From Bacteroidales bacterium (GTDB taxonomy: Bacteria; Bacteroidota; Bacteroidia; Bacteroidales; UBA932), in assembly GCA_024401715.1 (NCBI GenBank), contig JAKSKO010000010.1, positions 1 to 43,835 on the forward strand: 43,835 nt of DNA, in the 5' to 3' direction. The notes under the pieces are model-generated. The model was not told the DNA's origin and did not search any database. It saw only the letters and a list, made by a program, of their open reading frames with translations. The position numbers were made by a program, and so were the translations under genes. How positions within the stretch are numbered: the stretch's first letter is position 1; each line of letters opens with the position of its first letter. Below are positions 15,520-24,393 of this stretch, piece by piece.

Positions 15520-15551
15520 GAGTTCGGGAACTGTTATCAGTTCTCGAACTC
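15520..15551. terminator. Hairpin between convergent genes
   Basis: A 14-bp stem with one G-T pair (15520-15533/15538-15551) and a TTAT loop lies 3' of the glycosyltransferase and overlaps the last codons and stop of the DUF975 gene. The T tract is poor (GCTTTTAC on the plus side), so efficiency is uncertain. Confidence 0.5.
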
Positions 15552-16163
15552 TGCTTTTACGTCCTCATAGAATGCAGCTATGGATGTCTGATAATATGGC
15601 AGCACCCAAAGCAAACCCACACCGCAGGTTACAACACATACAAGGAACCAGCCTATGAAGCTTAGCTCCAGTTTGAAAAGCTGCATCTTGTGGCCACGCA
15701 TCATCCTCTGGCTCTTTGCAATGGCCTCACCTGCATTCAGCTCCGGCTCGTCATAAAGGACGTAAGGAGTCATTGCATAGGCAAGAGCTTTCACCAGACC
15801 AGGGATGAAAAGCAGGAAGCTCCACAGAATAACCTTCACGCTCATATAGAACATTGTCCATACCACATCGAAGTATCTCTTGATGGGAATGGAAATGACA
15901 TCCCTTGCAACGCTCTCTGTCTGTGCAAGGTGATATTGCCTTATAGCTGTCTGATAGCCGAAAGACAAAGGCATGTTCACGAAGAATGTCCATACGGAAG
16001 TAAGGAAATATATGGAAGCGCCCACCCTGGTCATAGGGTAGTCATAGGTTCCGGCAAACAGGACCATGATGAACATAAGCACCACTGTGGCCATCACCGC
16101 TTCAAACCATCGGCCCCTTAGAGAGTCCAATGCTTCCTGTCTGTATTGACTGCTTGTTTTCAT
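15537..16163 (-). CDS. DUF975 family membrane protein
   Basis: This 208-residue integral membrane protein starts with the typical short cytoplasmic lead (SQYRQEALDSLRGRW). It has about five to six hydrophobic segments, with the DUF975 signature GLVKALAYAMTPYVLYDEPELNAGEAIAKS split by a helix break and SQRMMRGHK just after. Its function is unknown. It begins three bases after the nucleotidyltransferase gene, so they form an operon. The last four codons and stop form one arm of the terminator-like hairpin. Confidence 0.88.
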   Translation of the reverse strand: MKTSSQYRQEALDSLRGRWFEAVMATVVLMFIMVLFAGTYDYPMTRVGASIYFLTSVWTFFVNMPLSFGYQTAIRQYHLAQTESVARDVISIPIKRYFDVVWTMFYMSVKVILWSFLLFIPGLVKALAYAMTPYVLYDEPELNAGEAIAKSQRMMRGHKMQLFKLELSFIGWFLVCVVTCGVGLLWVLPYYQTSIAAFYEDVKAEFEN

Positions 16164-16166
16164 TCG

Positions 16167-17102
16167 CTATTCGTAAAGAGGTGAAGGATATACTTTATTT
16201 TCTGCCAGTTCCTGGAATTTTGCAACCACTGCAGGACGGTCCTCCTTGAAGGTTACGCCAAACCAATGTGAAGGGGTGAGAAGAACCTCACAGCTGCCTG
16301 TTCCCTGCCTGATCATATGGTCTACGGCGAAAGGAATGTAGTATTCCTTCTTAAGTTCGTTTATATTCTGTTTCAGGAAGTCCACGAAAAGTTCGCCCGA
16401 TTTCCGGAAATAGTCCGGAGTGAAGCCCCACATATTCATCGATACGGGAGCGCTTGCATCAAACTGCACGTGGGTCTCGCCTGTTACAGAGTTGTTGCCA
16501 TAGCAGTTGCCATCGGCCTCTCTCTGGATCTCGTGGCACTCCTCCACCTTTGTAAGCATGTTGTTGGCATCACGCTCGCATATTCCGCGGCTTACGCCAC
16601 CGCTCTCGCTTAGGGTGTGGTCCAGCTGGAATCCTACAAGGCAGTACTGGCCCTGAGTGTTCTCGTGTGCGCGAAGCCAGTCACCAAGAATCTTGAACGA
16701 CTCCTTGCCATAGAAATCGTCACCGTTGATAACTGCGAATGGTTCTTTGATTACATCGGCAGCCATCTGCACGGCGTGCGCTGTACCCCAAGGTTTCACG
16801 CGCTCCGGGTTAAGGGTGAACTCTGCAGGAATCTTGTTCAGTTCCTGGGTTACGAACACGAACTCCAGCGGAGTTCCGTCCAGGCATTTAACATTGCCGT
16901 ATTTCTCTTTGCAGTGAGCCTCCATCTGGTCTTTGAAATACTCACGTACAACATAAACAACCTTTCCGAACCCGGCCTGAACGGCATCGTATATGGAATA
17001 ATCAATAATGGTTTCTCCGCATGGTCCCACGCCATCCATCTGTTTAAGTCCACCATAACGGCTGCCCATTCCCGCAGCCAGAACAAGAAGAGTAGGTTTC
17101 AT
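16167..17102 (-). CDS. Sugar-phosphate nucleotidyltransferase-like protein
   Basis: A 311-residue protein with the nucleotidyltransferase GT-A fold. The nucleotide-binding start is LAAGMGSRYGGLKQMDGVG. PWGTAHAVQMA and the metal-site motif INGDDFYG follow. Enzymes of this type activate sugar-1-phosphates (UDP-, dTDP- or GDP-sugars), but the exact sugar cannot be read here. First gene of a pair with DUF975, divergent from the divIC-like gene. Confidence 0.85.
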   Translation of the reverse strand: MKPTLLVLAAGMGSRYGGLKQMDGVGPCGETIIDYSIYDAVQAGFGKVVYVVREYFKDQMEAHCKEKYGNVKCLDGTPLEFVFVTQELNKIPAEFTLNPERVKPWGTAHAVQMAADVIKEPFAVINGDDFYGKESFKILGDWLRAHENTQGQYCLVGFQLDHTLSESGGVSRGICERDANNMLTKVEECHEIQREADGNCYGNNSVTGETHVQFDASAPVSMNMWGFTPDYFRKSGELFVDFLKQNINELKKEYYIPFAVDHMIRQGTGSCEVLLTPSHWFGVTFKEDRPAVVAKFQELAENKVYPSPLYE

Positions 17103-17147
17103 ATGATATCAAATAATAATTGTTTATAATTCAAAACTGCAATAGAA

Positions 17148-17155
17148 CAAATATA
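17148..17155 (-). promoter_or_regulatory. -7 box TATATTTG, nucleotidyltransferase
   Basis: Consensus on the minus strand, 45 bases before the ATG at 17102. Faces away from 17169-17176 across a 13-bp gap. Confidence 0.55.
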
Positions 17156-17168
17156 CAGAATTTTTACA

Positions 17169-17176
17169 TAACTTTG
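17169..17176 (+). promoter_or_regulatory. -7 box TAACTTTG, divIC-like gene
   Basis: Consensus box with only four bases before the ATG at 17181, so a leaderless transcript is predicted. Confidence 0.6.
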
Positions 17177-17180
17177 CGTT

Positions 17181-17486
17181 ATGGCAAAGAAAAGTAACAA
17201 GAGTTTCAAAGATATTCTCAAAGGAAAACTGGGAGGTTACATCGCAATCACCGCTCTGTTTGCGGGACTGCTTCTCTTCTATCCCGGCAACAATCTTTTC
17301 ACCTTGCTGAAGACGATTGCGGAAATCCACAGCCAGGAGCGTCAGATGCGCAAATACCAGCTGGAGATTGTGGATATGAACCAGCAGATAGAAGACCTCA
17401 CCACAGACCGTGACACTCTGGAGAAATTCGCCCGTGAAAGGTTTCACTTCGCCCAGCCGGGTGAAGATGTGTATATCTTAAAATAA
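17181..17486 (+). CDS. FtsB/DivIC-type septum formation initiator
   Basis: A 101-residue single-pass protein. A basic cytoplasmic N-terminus (MAKKSNKSFKDILKGK) is followed by a membrane helix at about 20-35, then a coiled coil (about 45-80: SQERQMRKYQLEIVDMNQQ). It ends in the FtsB/DivIC terminal motif ARERFHFAQPGEDVYIL. Such proteins bridge FtsL and FtsQ in the divisome. It is followed after seven bases by an acyltransferase gene and shares its promoter. Confidence 0.9.
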   Translation: MAKKSNKSFKDILKGKLGGYIAITALFAGLLLFYPGNNLFTLLKTIAEIHSQERQMRKYQLEIVDMNQQIEDLTTDRDTLEKFARERFHFAQPGEDVYILK

Positions 17487-17493
17487 CATAGCC

Positions 17494-18048
17494 ATGAACA
17501 GCAGAATAGCAGGAAAGATTCTTGACATTTTCGGATGGAAACGCATAGGCGGCCTCATGGAAGAGAAATACGCAATAGTGCTTGCCGCCCCTCACACCAG
17601 CATATGGGATTTCGTCATAGGATTTCTTTATTATGAATCTCTTGGCGGCCACCTGAAAGTGATGGCCAAGAAAGAGGTATTCTTCTGGCCTCTGGGCGGC
17701 ATTCTGCGCAAGCTGGGCTGCTTCCCCATAGACCGCAGAAACCCTGCGGGAACAATCAAAAACACAATAAAACAGCTGGAACAAAGCTCTGACACCTGCC
17801 ATATTGCACTTTGCCCCGAAGGCACGCGCAAGGCAATAGCCAAATGGAAAACCGGCTATCACACAATGGCCCGCGGAGCCAATGCACCGGTGTATCTTTC
17901 CATCATAGACTGGGGGACAAAGACAGTGGGAATCTTCGCCAAGGTTCAGCTTACGGAGAACGCCCGCCAAGACACAGAGCGTATACAGAAGATGTATGCG
18001 GAAATGAAACCGCAGGGCCTTTACAAAAACAATTTCCGCACGGAATAG
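17494..18048 (+). CDS. Small PlsC-like 1-acylglycerol-3-phosphate acyltransferase
   Basis: This 184-residue protein has the acyltransferase HxxxxD motif (PHTSIWDF, His about 34) and the PEGTR motif (LCPEGTRKA, about 109). It is shorter than classical PlsC and lacks obvious membrane helices, as in a Bacteroidetes group of short acyltransferases. Likely reaction: acylation of a lysophospholipid or lysophosphatidate-like acceptor. It follows the divIC-like gene by seven bases on the same transcript. Confidence 0.88.
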   Translation: MNSRIAGKILDIFGWKRIGGLMEEKYAIVLAAPHTSIWDFVIGFLYYESLGGHLKVMAKKEVFFWPLGGILRKLGCFPIDRRNPAGTIKNTIKQLEQSSDTCHIALCPEGTRKAIAKWKTGYHTMARGANAPVYLSIIDWGTKTVGIFAKVQLTENARQDTERIQKMYAEMKPQGLYKNNFRTE

Positions 18049-18064
18049 AGCATAATCGCTCCCC

Positions 18065-19447
18065 TTATTTTCCTATCCTGGATCTGTAACTTTCAAGGGC
18101 TGCCAGATAATCGGCCCCGGCATTGATATAGTTCTCCATTGCCGTGCGCTGTTCGTTCTGCGCCATAAGCACATCGGTTACGGCACACAGGCCCGCCGCC
18201 TGGGTTTCTACAAGCTGCTGGAACCTTCTGGAGGCAAGCGCCTGGCTTTCGCGGGCAATCTGCAGCTGGTCGTAAGCTGAACAAAGCTCCATATAAAGCT
18301 GGCGCAACTGGAGTACAAGCTGGTTCCGGTAGAAATCGCGCTGGTTCTCCGCCTTAAGCATGTCTATCCTCTGCCTTTCCATCCTGCGGCTGGTCTTATA
18401 CCAGTCCGTAAGCGGAATCTGTACCGTTGCGAATATGGCACCGTTGAAATTAGGCCTGCCAACAAGGCCGAAGTGGCCGTACATGGCACCCAGGGCAACG
18501 GAAGGCAGAGCCCCGCCCATGGTCATTCGCCTTTGCAGACGCGCCGCATCCACCTGCAGCTGAAGAAGTTCCACCTCCCCAAGTGCGGAAACCGCAGTCT
18601 CTTCGTCCACCCACACATCCTCCGGACGCGGAACCCCGCCCAGGCTTCCTTCAAGAAGAAAATCATCTATATGGGTGTATTCGCTTTGCAGCGTGCGGTG
18701 CACATTGTATCCGATACCGCTCTGGTTCAGAAGATTCATCTTCGCCACCCTAAGGCCCAGATCCAATTTGGAGCGTCCCGCCTTAAGTTCTGCCATCTTT
18801 ATCCTTACGGCCGAAAGATCCGTTTCAACGGCAAGGCCGGCCTCAACGGCAAGCTGCACATTGGCATAAAGGGTGTCCAGCAACTTCTGTGTGGTTTCAA
18901 GTGAAAGCTGTTTTTCCTGCAGGGACAGTGCCTGGAAATAGCTCTGCCTTATCTGCTCTGCAGAATTTCTCTTCTGCAGGCTGTTCTGCACATCAGCAGC
19001 ACGTACCCCCAGTTCTGCAAGACGGTTTCCCCAGAAGATACGTCCTCCCGCATATACGGGCTGCAGCAGGTTCAGATTGGCCACATGTCCGTAATTAAGG
19101 GCCTTGTATCTGCCGTTCATACCGTTGGAAACGGCGAAATCCTGGAACTGATACTGCAGCATATACGCAGCATCCGAAGTTCCAAGGATATCCGTAACAC
19201 CCAGATTGATGAAAGGATTCAGGCTGTGAAAAGCCATGCCCACGGCAGATACCGTAGGAAAATACTCTGCAACGGCTTCCTGCTTCTGCAAGCGGGCCGC
19301 TTTCATATCAAGGGCAGCGTTACGCACTTCCCAGTTGGACATCAGGCCCTGCTGCACGCAGTCATCGGCGGTAAGGATAACCTTCTGCTGCGCATTCAAA
19401 GGCATAAAGGCCGAAATGGCCAGAATTGTGAAAATAATCTTTTTCAT
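18065..19447 (-). CDS. TolC-family outer membrane efflux protein
   Basis: A 460-residue outer membrane channel protein with a signal peptide ending at LNA|Q. Two OEP repeats are rich in long amphipathic coiled-coil helices; for example LEKQLSLETTQKLLDTLYANV-type helices with the segment AVEAGLAVETDLSAV lie in the first half, and QLVETQAAGLCAVTDVLMAQ lies near the C-terminus. It forms the exit duct of the tripartite pump encoded upstream and overlaps the RND permease by four bases. It is the last gene of the operon. Confidence 0.95.
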   Translation of the reverse strand: MKKIIFTILAISAFMPLNAQQKVILTADDCVQQGLMSNWEVRNAALDMKAARLQKQEAVAEYFPTVSAVGMAFHSLNPFINLGVTDILGTSDAAYMLQYQFQDFAVSNGMNGRYKALNYGHVANLNLLQPVYAGGRIFWGNRLAELGVRAADVQNSLQKRNSAEQIRQSYFQALSLQEKQLSLETTQKLLDTLYANVQLAVEAGLAVETDLSAVRIKMAELKAGRSKLDLGLRVAKMNLLNQSGIGYNVHRTLQSEYTHIDDFLLEGSLGGVPRPEDVWVDEETAVSALGEVELLQLQVDAARLQRRMTMGGALPSVALGAMYGHFGLVGRPNFNGAIFATVQIPLTDWYKTSRRMERQRIDMLKAENQRDFYRNQLVLQLRQLYMELCSAYDQLQIARESQALASRRFQQLVETQAAGLCAVTDVLMAQNEQRTAMENYINAGADYLAALESYRSRIGK

Positions 19448-22400
19448 TCCCCTTTCCTCCTGAAAACCATCCAGTAACTAACCGGCATTATAAACACCAT
19501 GAGGGCTATGCTGAACACTATGCCGAAGCATATGGTAAGGCCCACGGGCTGCCACAATGTATCGGCAGACAGAACCATGGGAAGAACGCCCAGGGCAGTT
19601 GTGCAGGATGTGAGGAAAATAGGCCTCATCCTGCGGCTGCCGGCAAGGTAAGCCGCCTCACGCACAGAGACGCCCTCGTTATGCTGCAGATGATCCGCGT
19701 ATTCAAACATGATTATACCGTTGCGCACCGTAATGCCTATAAGGGTTACGATACCCAGCACGCTTGTAATGCCGAAATCCTGGTTGAAAAGCCACAGCGA
19801 GAACGATGCTCCGAAAAGGCACAGAGAGCAAAGCACCATTGTGAGAACCGCAAGGCTTAGTTTCCTGAAATGCAAGAGCAGAAAGAAGAGCATTATTGCA
19901 ACAGCTGTGAAAAGAGCCACAAAGATATCCTTTCCCACCGTGCTGTTAATCTCGCTTAATCCGCCGTAAGTCACATGTACCCCCTCCGGCAGGTCCAGGG
20001 TTGATATATAGGCATCCAGCTTTTTCATTGCCTTGGGCTGCGAGTTTCCGTACCGCAGGTCCGCGCCCACTATCACGGCATTCTCTCCCGCATGAAGTAT
20101 CAGTTCCTTTGGCTCCCACACGCTTTCAAGAGTGGCAAATTGGCGTACAGGAACGGAAATGCCCGCCTGCATTGATGGAACCAGATGGTCCGCCACCGCC
20201 TCGTATCCCATATCTCCGCCTACATTTCCATCGTACAGGTTAACGGGGATATGGTGTCCGTTTTCGTATATATTCATAAGTGGCATGCCCCCGAAGCCCT
20301 GGCTGAGGCTTGCACTTACAATGGCACGGTCTATTCCAAGACGCGCGGCAGCCACCGGATCAACCTCCACATTCACATTGCTTACGAAACGTCCGCCATC
20401 ACGGTGTATCCACTTCAACTGTGAAGTCATCTCCCGTGACATATAGTTCTGGATACTGTCCGCAACGGACAGAAGCGCAGCTCTGTCTTCGCCCGTTATG
20501 CGCAGGGATACAGGCACGTCACAGGCCTGGTAACTAAGCTGGCGCACGGCAACAAGGGCTTTCGGGAAACGATGTTCCAATTCCGTCTCCATATATGGCA
20601 GCAATTCCTCTGTAGCCAGCAGAGACTCCGTATTCACTATCAACTGGGCGAAACACGGGTCCGGGAATTTAGGCTGGTACGGCCCATGGAAACGCGGCGA
20701 ACCCTGTGCAATGAAGGATGTCACGCTTACAATCTTATCCTCTTTCAGAAGAATATTCTCCAGGCTGTCCACAATCTCGCGTGTATCCCTTATATTGCAG
20801 CCATCCTCCAGATAAACCTCCAGAACGAAAGCCTGCCTTGGAGCATAAGGCATCATCTGGATGTTAAGATGCATGAACATGACCACACCAAGGGCCACTG
20901 CGGCAATGCCGGATGCAACTGTCATCCAAGGATGCCTGAAAACAAAGCTGAGCGCCTTGTCATACCCATTCTGCAAAGCGCTGAACATGCGGTTCTGCAA
21001 ATGCGTAATCACATTATCCCTGCCGGCATTCCTGTCGGCGATGAAACGCACCTCCAGGCTTGGAACAACCGTTACCGCGTATATCAGCGAAGCTGAAAGC
21101 GAAATCAGGACCACCCACGGGAAATATTGGCAGAATTCCCCCAGAAGACCGCGTATCAGGTGCGGCACTGGGAAGAACATCATGCATATGCTGAGGGTTG
21201 CCATGAACATGGGCATGAAAAGGTCTCTGGCTGCAGCCGATGCCGCTTCCAGGCGGCTCATTCCCCGCACCATGTTGTCCATATAGCCGTCCATGGTGAT
21301 AATGCTGTCGTCCACTATCATGCCCAGAACTATGATGAGAGCTCCCAGGGACACGTTGTTAAGGGCCATTCCGCTCATATACATCACAGCAATCGTAGCC
21401 AGCACGCACACCGGCACTCCGGAAGAGGCAATAAGCGCGCTTCGCATCGGGAACATCACTATCATCACCATGATCACCACCATTATGGATATGAACAGAT
21501 CCCTCAGGAAGCCCATCACGCTGTGGTTCACAACCTTGGGCTGGTCTGTTATCCTGTGCACATGCACGCTGTCCGGAAGCTGGGCCTGAAAGGCGTCCAG
21601 AACCTCATCCACATCGCGGCCGAAGGCAACTATGTTGTTGTCCGGACGCATCACAAGGTTCATTACCAGAGACACATTCCCGTTGAACTGCACAAGGCTT
21701 GAAGGCTCCTTGATGCGGCGCTCTATGGTGGCGATATCCTTAAGACGCACAACATGGCCGGCGGGATCGCTCCACACTATCTTGTTTTCAACCTCCTCTT
21801 CCGATGTAACGGAACTGGACACGGTTATGGGTGCCGAAGTATAGTCGGAATCGAAGGTTCCGGACGGAACATGAAGCGAGGACAGGGCGTAATCCAGCAT
21901 AAGCGTGGACGGTGATATGCCATAGCGTCCCAGACGTTCCATATCTATCGTCACAGCTATCTCCTCCAGCTGTTCACCTATAATGCTTGCCGATGCAAGG
22001 CGGTCTATCTTGCGCAGGCGGTCTCTGAGGTCTTCGGCATAAAGCCTCATCTCCTCCCATCCCTTGTCGTCGGACTCCAGGGTAAGCAGCACAGCCGACA
22101 TATCGGCGAATTCATCCAGAACCTGCACGGTGAGCACACCCGCAGGCAGTTTTATCTTGTTCTGGTTTATCTTGTGCTTGATATTGCTCCAAACGCTCTG
22201 CAGCATGCGCTGGTTTGCGTTGATTGTCACATAGATGTAACACATTCCGTCGCGGGAGACGCAATGAAGGGACTTCCTGTCCACCTCCGGAACCGCATTA
22301 AGCAGGTCACACAGGGGTTTGGCAAGTTGTGATTCTACCTGCGAGGCGTCCGCTCCCGGATAAACCGCGGCAACAAGTCCCTGATTTATCACGAAAGTGG

Positions 22401-22530
22401 GAAACTCATCCTTGTTTATCTTGAAGATGGAATATATGCCGAAAACACACAGGACGGCAACAAGCGCGTAGACCACTTTTCCGTAGTCCACCATAGTCTG
22501 GATAAAACCTGTTTTTCCGGGTATCTTCAT
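19444..22530 (-). CDS. RND efflux pump permease (AcrB-like)
   Basis: A 1028-residue inner membrane proton-drug antiporter with the usual 12-helix, two-lobed layout. The proton-relay aspartates are in TM4 (GMIVDDSII). The residue matching the AcrB TM10 lysine is Arg936 (ITVRNGIIMFEY), a charge-keeping substitution. Large periplasmic loops carry the porter domain. Substrates cannot be predicted; it resembles AcrB/MexB more than heavy-metal CzcA pumps. One base separates it from the adaptor gene and it overlaps TolC by four. Confidence 0.95.
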   Translation of the reverse strand: MKIPGKTGFIQTMVDYGKVVYALVAVLCVFGIYSIFKINKDEFPTFVINQGLVAAVYPGADASQVESQLAKPLCDLLNAVPEVDRKSLHCVSRDGMCYIYVTINANQRMLQSVWSNIKHKINQNKIKLPAGVLTVQVLDEFADMSAVLLTLESDDKGWEEMRLYAEDLRDRLRKIDRLASASIIGEQLEEIAVTIDMERLGRYGISPSTLMLDYALSSLHVPSGTFDSDYTSAPITVSSSVTSEEEVENKIVWSDPAGHVVRLKDIATIERRIKEPSSLVQFNGNVSLVMNLVMRPDNNIVAFGRDVDEVLDAFQAQLPDSVHVHRITDQPKVVNHSVMGFLRDLFISIMVVIMVMIVMFPMRSALIASSGVPVCVLATIAVMYMSGMALNNVSLGALIIVLGMIVDDSIITMDGYMDNMVRGMSRLEAASAAARDLFMPMFMATLSICMMFFPVPHLIRGLLGEFCQYFPWVVLISLSASLIYAVTVVPSLEVRFIADRNAGRDNVITHLQNRMFSALQNGYDKALSFVFRHPWMTVASGIAAVALGVVMFMHLNIQMMPYAPRQAFVLEVYLEDGCNIRDTREIVDSLENILLKEDKIVSVTSFIAQGSPRFHGPYQPKFPDPCFAQLIVNTESLLATEELLPYMETELEHRFPKALVAVRQLSYQACDVPVSLRITGEDRAALLSVADSIQNYMSREMTSQLKWIHRDGGRFVSNVNVEVDPVAAARLGIDRAIVSASLSQGFGGMPLMNIYENGHHIPVNLYDGNVGGDMGYEAVADHLVPSMQAGISVPVRQFATLESVWEPKELILHAGENAVIVGADLRYGNSQPKAMKKLDAYISTLDLPEGVHVTYGGLSEINSTVGKDIFVALFTAVAIMLFFLLLHFRKLSLAVLTMVLCSLCLFGASFSLWLFNQDFGITSVLGIVTLIGITVRNGIIMFEYADHLQHNEGVSVREAAYLAGSRRMRPIFLTSCTTALGVLPMVLSADTLWQPVGLTICFGIVFSIALMVFIMPVSYWMVFRRKGE

Positions 22531-22531
22531 C

Positions 22532-23560
22532 TTATCGCTTGATTTTCACCTTCATGCCCGTAGACACTTTGGACGCACCCTCCACAATAACCAGGTCACC
22601 GTCGGAAAGACCCTCGGAAACTATCACGCCCTTGGCGCGGAAACCGCTTGTGGCAATCCTGCGCTTGCGTACGGTGTCCCCGTTTTCCACAACCCACACA
22701 TATTTTCCTTCACCGTCCAGTTTCACCGCATCGGCACGCAGGACAATGCCTGCTCCGGATTCATTGCACAGAGTCAGCTTGCACACCATGCCGGGCAGAA
22801 GCGATGCATCGGCGGCAATGGAAAGCGTGCACCTGTACGAGTGTGAAAGCGGGTCCGCAACAACAGACTTGCTTTTCACCGTGGCAGGAATTTCCCTGTC
22901 CTGTGACGGGAAAAGCACAAGGGCCCTGTCTCCCGTATTCACGGAATTTATTTCTTTTTCAGGAACGGATATAACTATTTCCATCCCGTCCGTATCCACC
23001 AGTGTGAAAAGCGGCTGAAGAGCGGCAACATGAACCCCGCGCTGAACCTGCACATCATTCACCCTGCCGTCAAAAGGGGCACGAATGCTGCACTCCTCCA
23101 GATTGTGACGGGCGGCGTCAGCTGCCGCGCGCGCCTGTTCCAACTGTGTCTGGAGTTCCACCATCTTCACCTGCGAGACACTTCCGCCGGCAAACACTTT
23201 CGAGGCGCGGCTGTATCCGTCCTCCGCCCGGCGAAGCGTGGCCATCGCCACCTCATATGCGCTGCTTATATTCTTGGACTCCACAAGTGCAAGCACATCT
23301 GAGGCGTGCACATCAGAGCCCTCTTTCACATAAATCTCCTTAACGATGCCTCCGTTATTGGCCAGGATTACCGCCTCACGTGAGCTTTCAACAATTCCCA
23401 CATAGCTGTTACGGCTCTTGTCCGCCACGCTGTGCACCGTATCCACCGCAACATACACTTCCCCACCCTGCACCTTAATATGGCGCAATCTGGCCTGGCG
23501 GCATGAAGACAGCACCAGAAGCGATAGCAGTCCAAGGAGTATTGCTGTTGACCTTCTCAT
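22532..23560 (-). CDS. RND efflux periplasmic adaptor lipoprotein
   Basis: A 342-residue membrane fusion protein with a lipoprotein signal (LVLSSC lipobox, Cys about 20). Its domains, in order, are a beta-barrel/lipoyl strand (EIYVKEGSDVHASDVLALVES), a helical hairpin with repeated Ala/Glu (EVAMATLRRAEDGYSRAS to AAADAARHNLEE), the second lipoyl half (IRAPFDGRVNDVQVQRGVHV) and a C-terminal barrel ending SDGDLVIVEGASKV. It links the RND permease and TolC. The ATG at 23560 starts at the signal peptide and lies two bases after the upstream lipoprotein stop. Confidence 0.93.
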   Translation of the reverse strand: MRRSTAILLGLLSLLVLSSCRQARLRHIKVQGGEVYVAVDTVHSVADKSRNSYVGIVESSREAVILANNGGIVKEIYVKEGSDVHASDVLALVESKNISSAYEVAMATLRRAEDGYSRASKVFAGGSVSQVKMVELQTQLEQARAAADAARHNLEECSIRAPFDGRVNDVQVQRGVHVAALQPLFTLVDTDGMEIVISVPEKEINSVNTGDRALVLFPSQDREIPATVKSKSVVADPLSHSYRCTLSIAADASLLPGMVCKLTLCNESGAGIVLRADAVKLDGEGKYVWVVENGDTVRKRRIATSGFRAKGVIVSEGLSDGDLVIVEGASKVSTGMKVKIKR

Positions 23561-23562
23561 AA

Positions 23563-24096
23563 CTAATCCTGAAGATTTGCCACGGTATTCACCAAACACT
23601 CCTTAACCGTAAATGTACGGCCTCCCAGAACAAGATCCGAGGTGAATGAACCCTCATATTTCATTTCAATCACAAGCAGGCCGTTTGTCTTGTAGCCGCG
23701 GCCGCTTACCTCCAGCACCACAGACTGGACATCTTCCAATCCGTCCACCTGCAGGTTCAGGGAAACGGTTCTTTTCTGCGGCTTCAGCTCTATCTCCGTG
23801 CCCTTTATTTCTGCATCAAACACCTGGGTCTGCCCTACCAGGCTGCGCATGGTAAGCACAGCGGTACTGTCCTTTGGCTCTATATGGATTATGCCCGTCT
23901 CCGGAACAAGCGACGCATGGCATTCAAGAGCTTCCTCCGTCTCCTCGTCCTGATATTCCAGGGTGAGGCTGCCGCCTGTAGAGTAGCCGTATGTACCGCG
24001 GAAAAAGTCCATACCTTCTTTCGCGCATGAAACTGCAAAGGCAAGAGACAGAAGCAGGGCTGCGCAATGGAATAGATTTCTGTAATTCTTCATCAT
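23563..24096 (-). CDS. Predicted lipoprotein, first gene of the RND operon
   Basis: A protein of about 177 residues with a lipoprotein signal peptide (MMKNYRNLFHCAALLLSLAF then AVSC). The mature part is rich in beta-type residues and acidic segments (YQDEETEEALECH). I do not recognise a named domain. Its place two bases before the adaptor gene and behind the operon promoter suggests a periplasmic or outer membrane accessory role with the pump, such as ligand binding, but this is inference. ATG at 24096 or 24093 is possible. Confidence 0.8.
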   Translation of the reverse strand: MMKNYRNLFHCAALLLSLAFAVSCAKEGMDFFRGTYGYSTGGSLTLEYQDEETEEALECHASLVPETGIIHIEPKDSTAVLTMRSLVGQTQVFDAEIKGTEIELKPQKRTVSLNLQVDGLEDVQSVVLEVSGRGYKTNGLLVIEMKYEGSFTSDLVLGGRTFTVKECLVNTVANLQD

Positions 24097-24134
24097 ATCT
24101 GAATCGGTTTCCAATACTATATAATATAGGGGTG

Positions 24135-24142
24135 CAAATTTA
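24135..24142 (-). promoter_or_regulatory. -7 box TAAATTTG, RND efflux operon
   Basis: Consensus on the minus strand, 38 bases before the first ATG of the operon. Confidence 0.55.
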
Positions 24143-24156
24143 GTAAAAATCGGGGC

Positions 24157-24195
24157 AAATAAAAACGGTTTTCGCATCACTGCGGAAACCGTTTT
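24157..24195 (-). terminator. Intrinsic terminator without a preceding gene
   Basis: A 15-bp stem (24162-24176/24181-24195, one G-T) with a four-base loop is followed on the minus strand by TTTTTATTT. No recognised minus-strand gene ends here, so it may close a small RNA between about 24200 and 24300. It lies directly upstream of the RND operon promoter. Confidence 0.7.
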
Positions 24196-24280
24196 GACAA
24201 TTAGAATTTAAAGTTTAACCTAGACGAAGAACATCCTACGTTGTTTCTTCTATTTAAATTTAAGTATTAGTTTGTTCACA
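24157..24280 (-). ncRNA. Possible small RNA upstream of the RND operon
   Basis: On the minus strand, a short hairpin near 24225-24250 (GAAGA/TCTTC arms with one bulge) is followed by an AT-rich linker and then the strong terminator. No open frame longer than a few codons is present (the only ATG gives four residues). I could not find a clear -7 box for it, so its 5' end is a guess. It could also be a leader or attenuator remnant. Speculative. Confidence 0.3.
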
Positions 24281-24381
24281 GCAAAATTTTTCAACAGAAA
24301 AACACAAAATTTTACATTTTTTATCTAAATTGGACCTCACATGTCACAAATGCCGATATTTTCTATTAAATTTAATTTGTT

Positions 24382-24389
24382 TATTTTTG
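24382..24389 (+). promoter_or_regulatory. -7 box TATTTTTG, glycine-lipid operon
   Basis: Consensus box four bases before the ATG at 24394, predicting a leaderless transcript. Confidence 0.55.
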
Positions 24390-24393
24390 CAAC

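Noticed and set aside
21127-21702. Histidine-rich 191-residue frame antisense to the RND permease
   Set aside because: The composition is the reverse image of membrane-helix codons; it is not a metal-binding protein.
24196-24393. Replication origin in the AT-rich spacer
   Set aside because: Only one poor DnaA-box-like sequence and no dnaA, dnaN or gidA neighbours.
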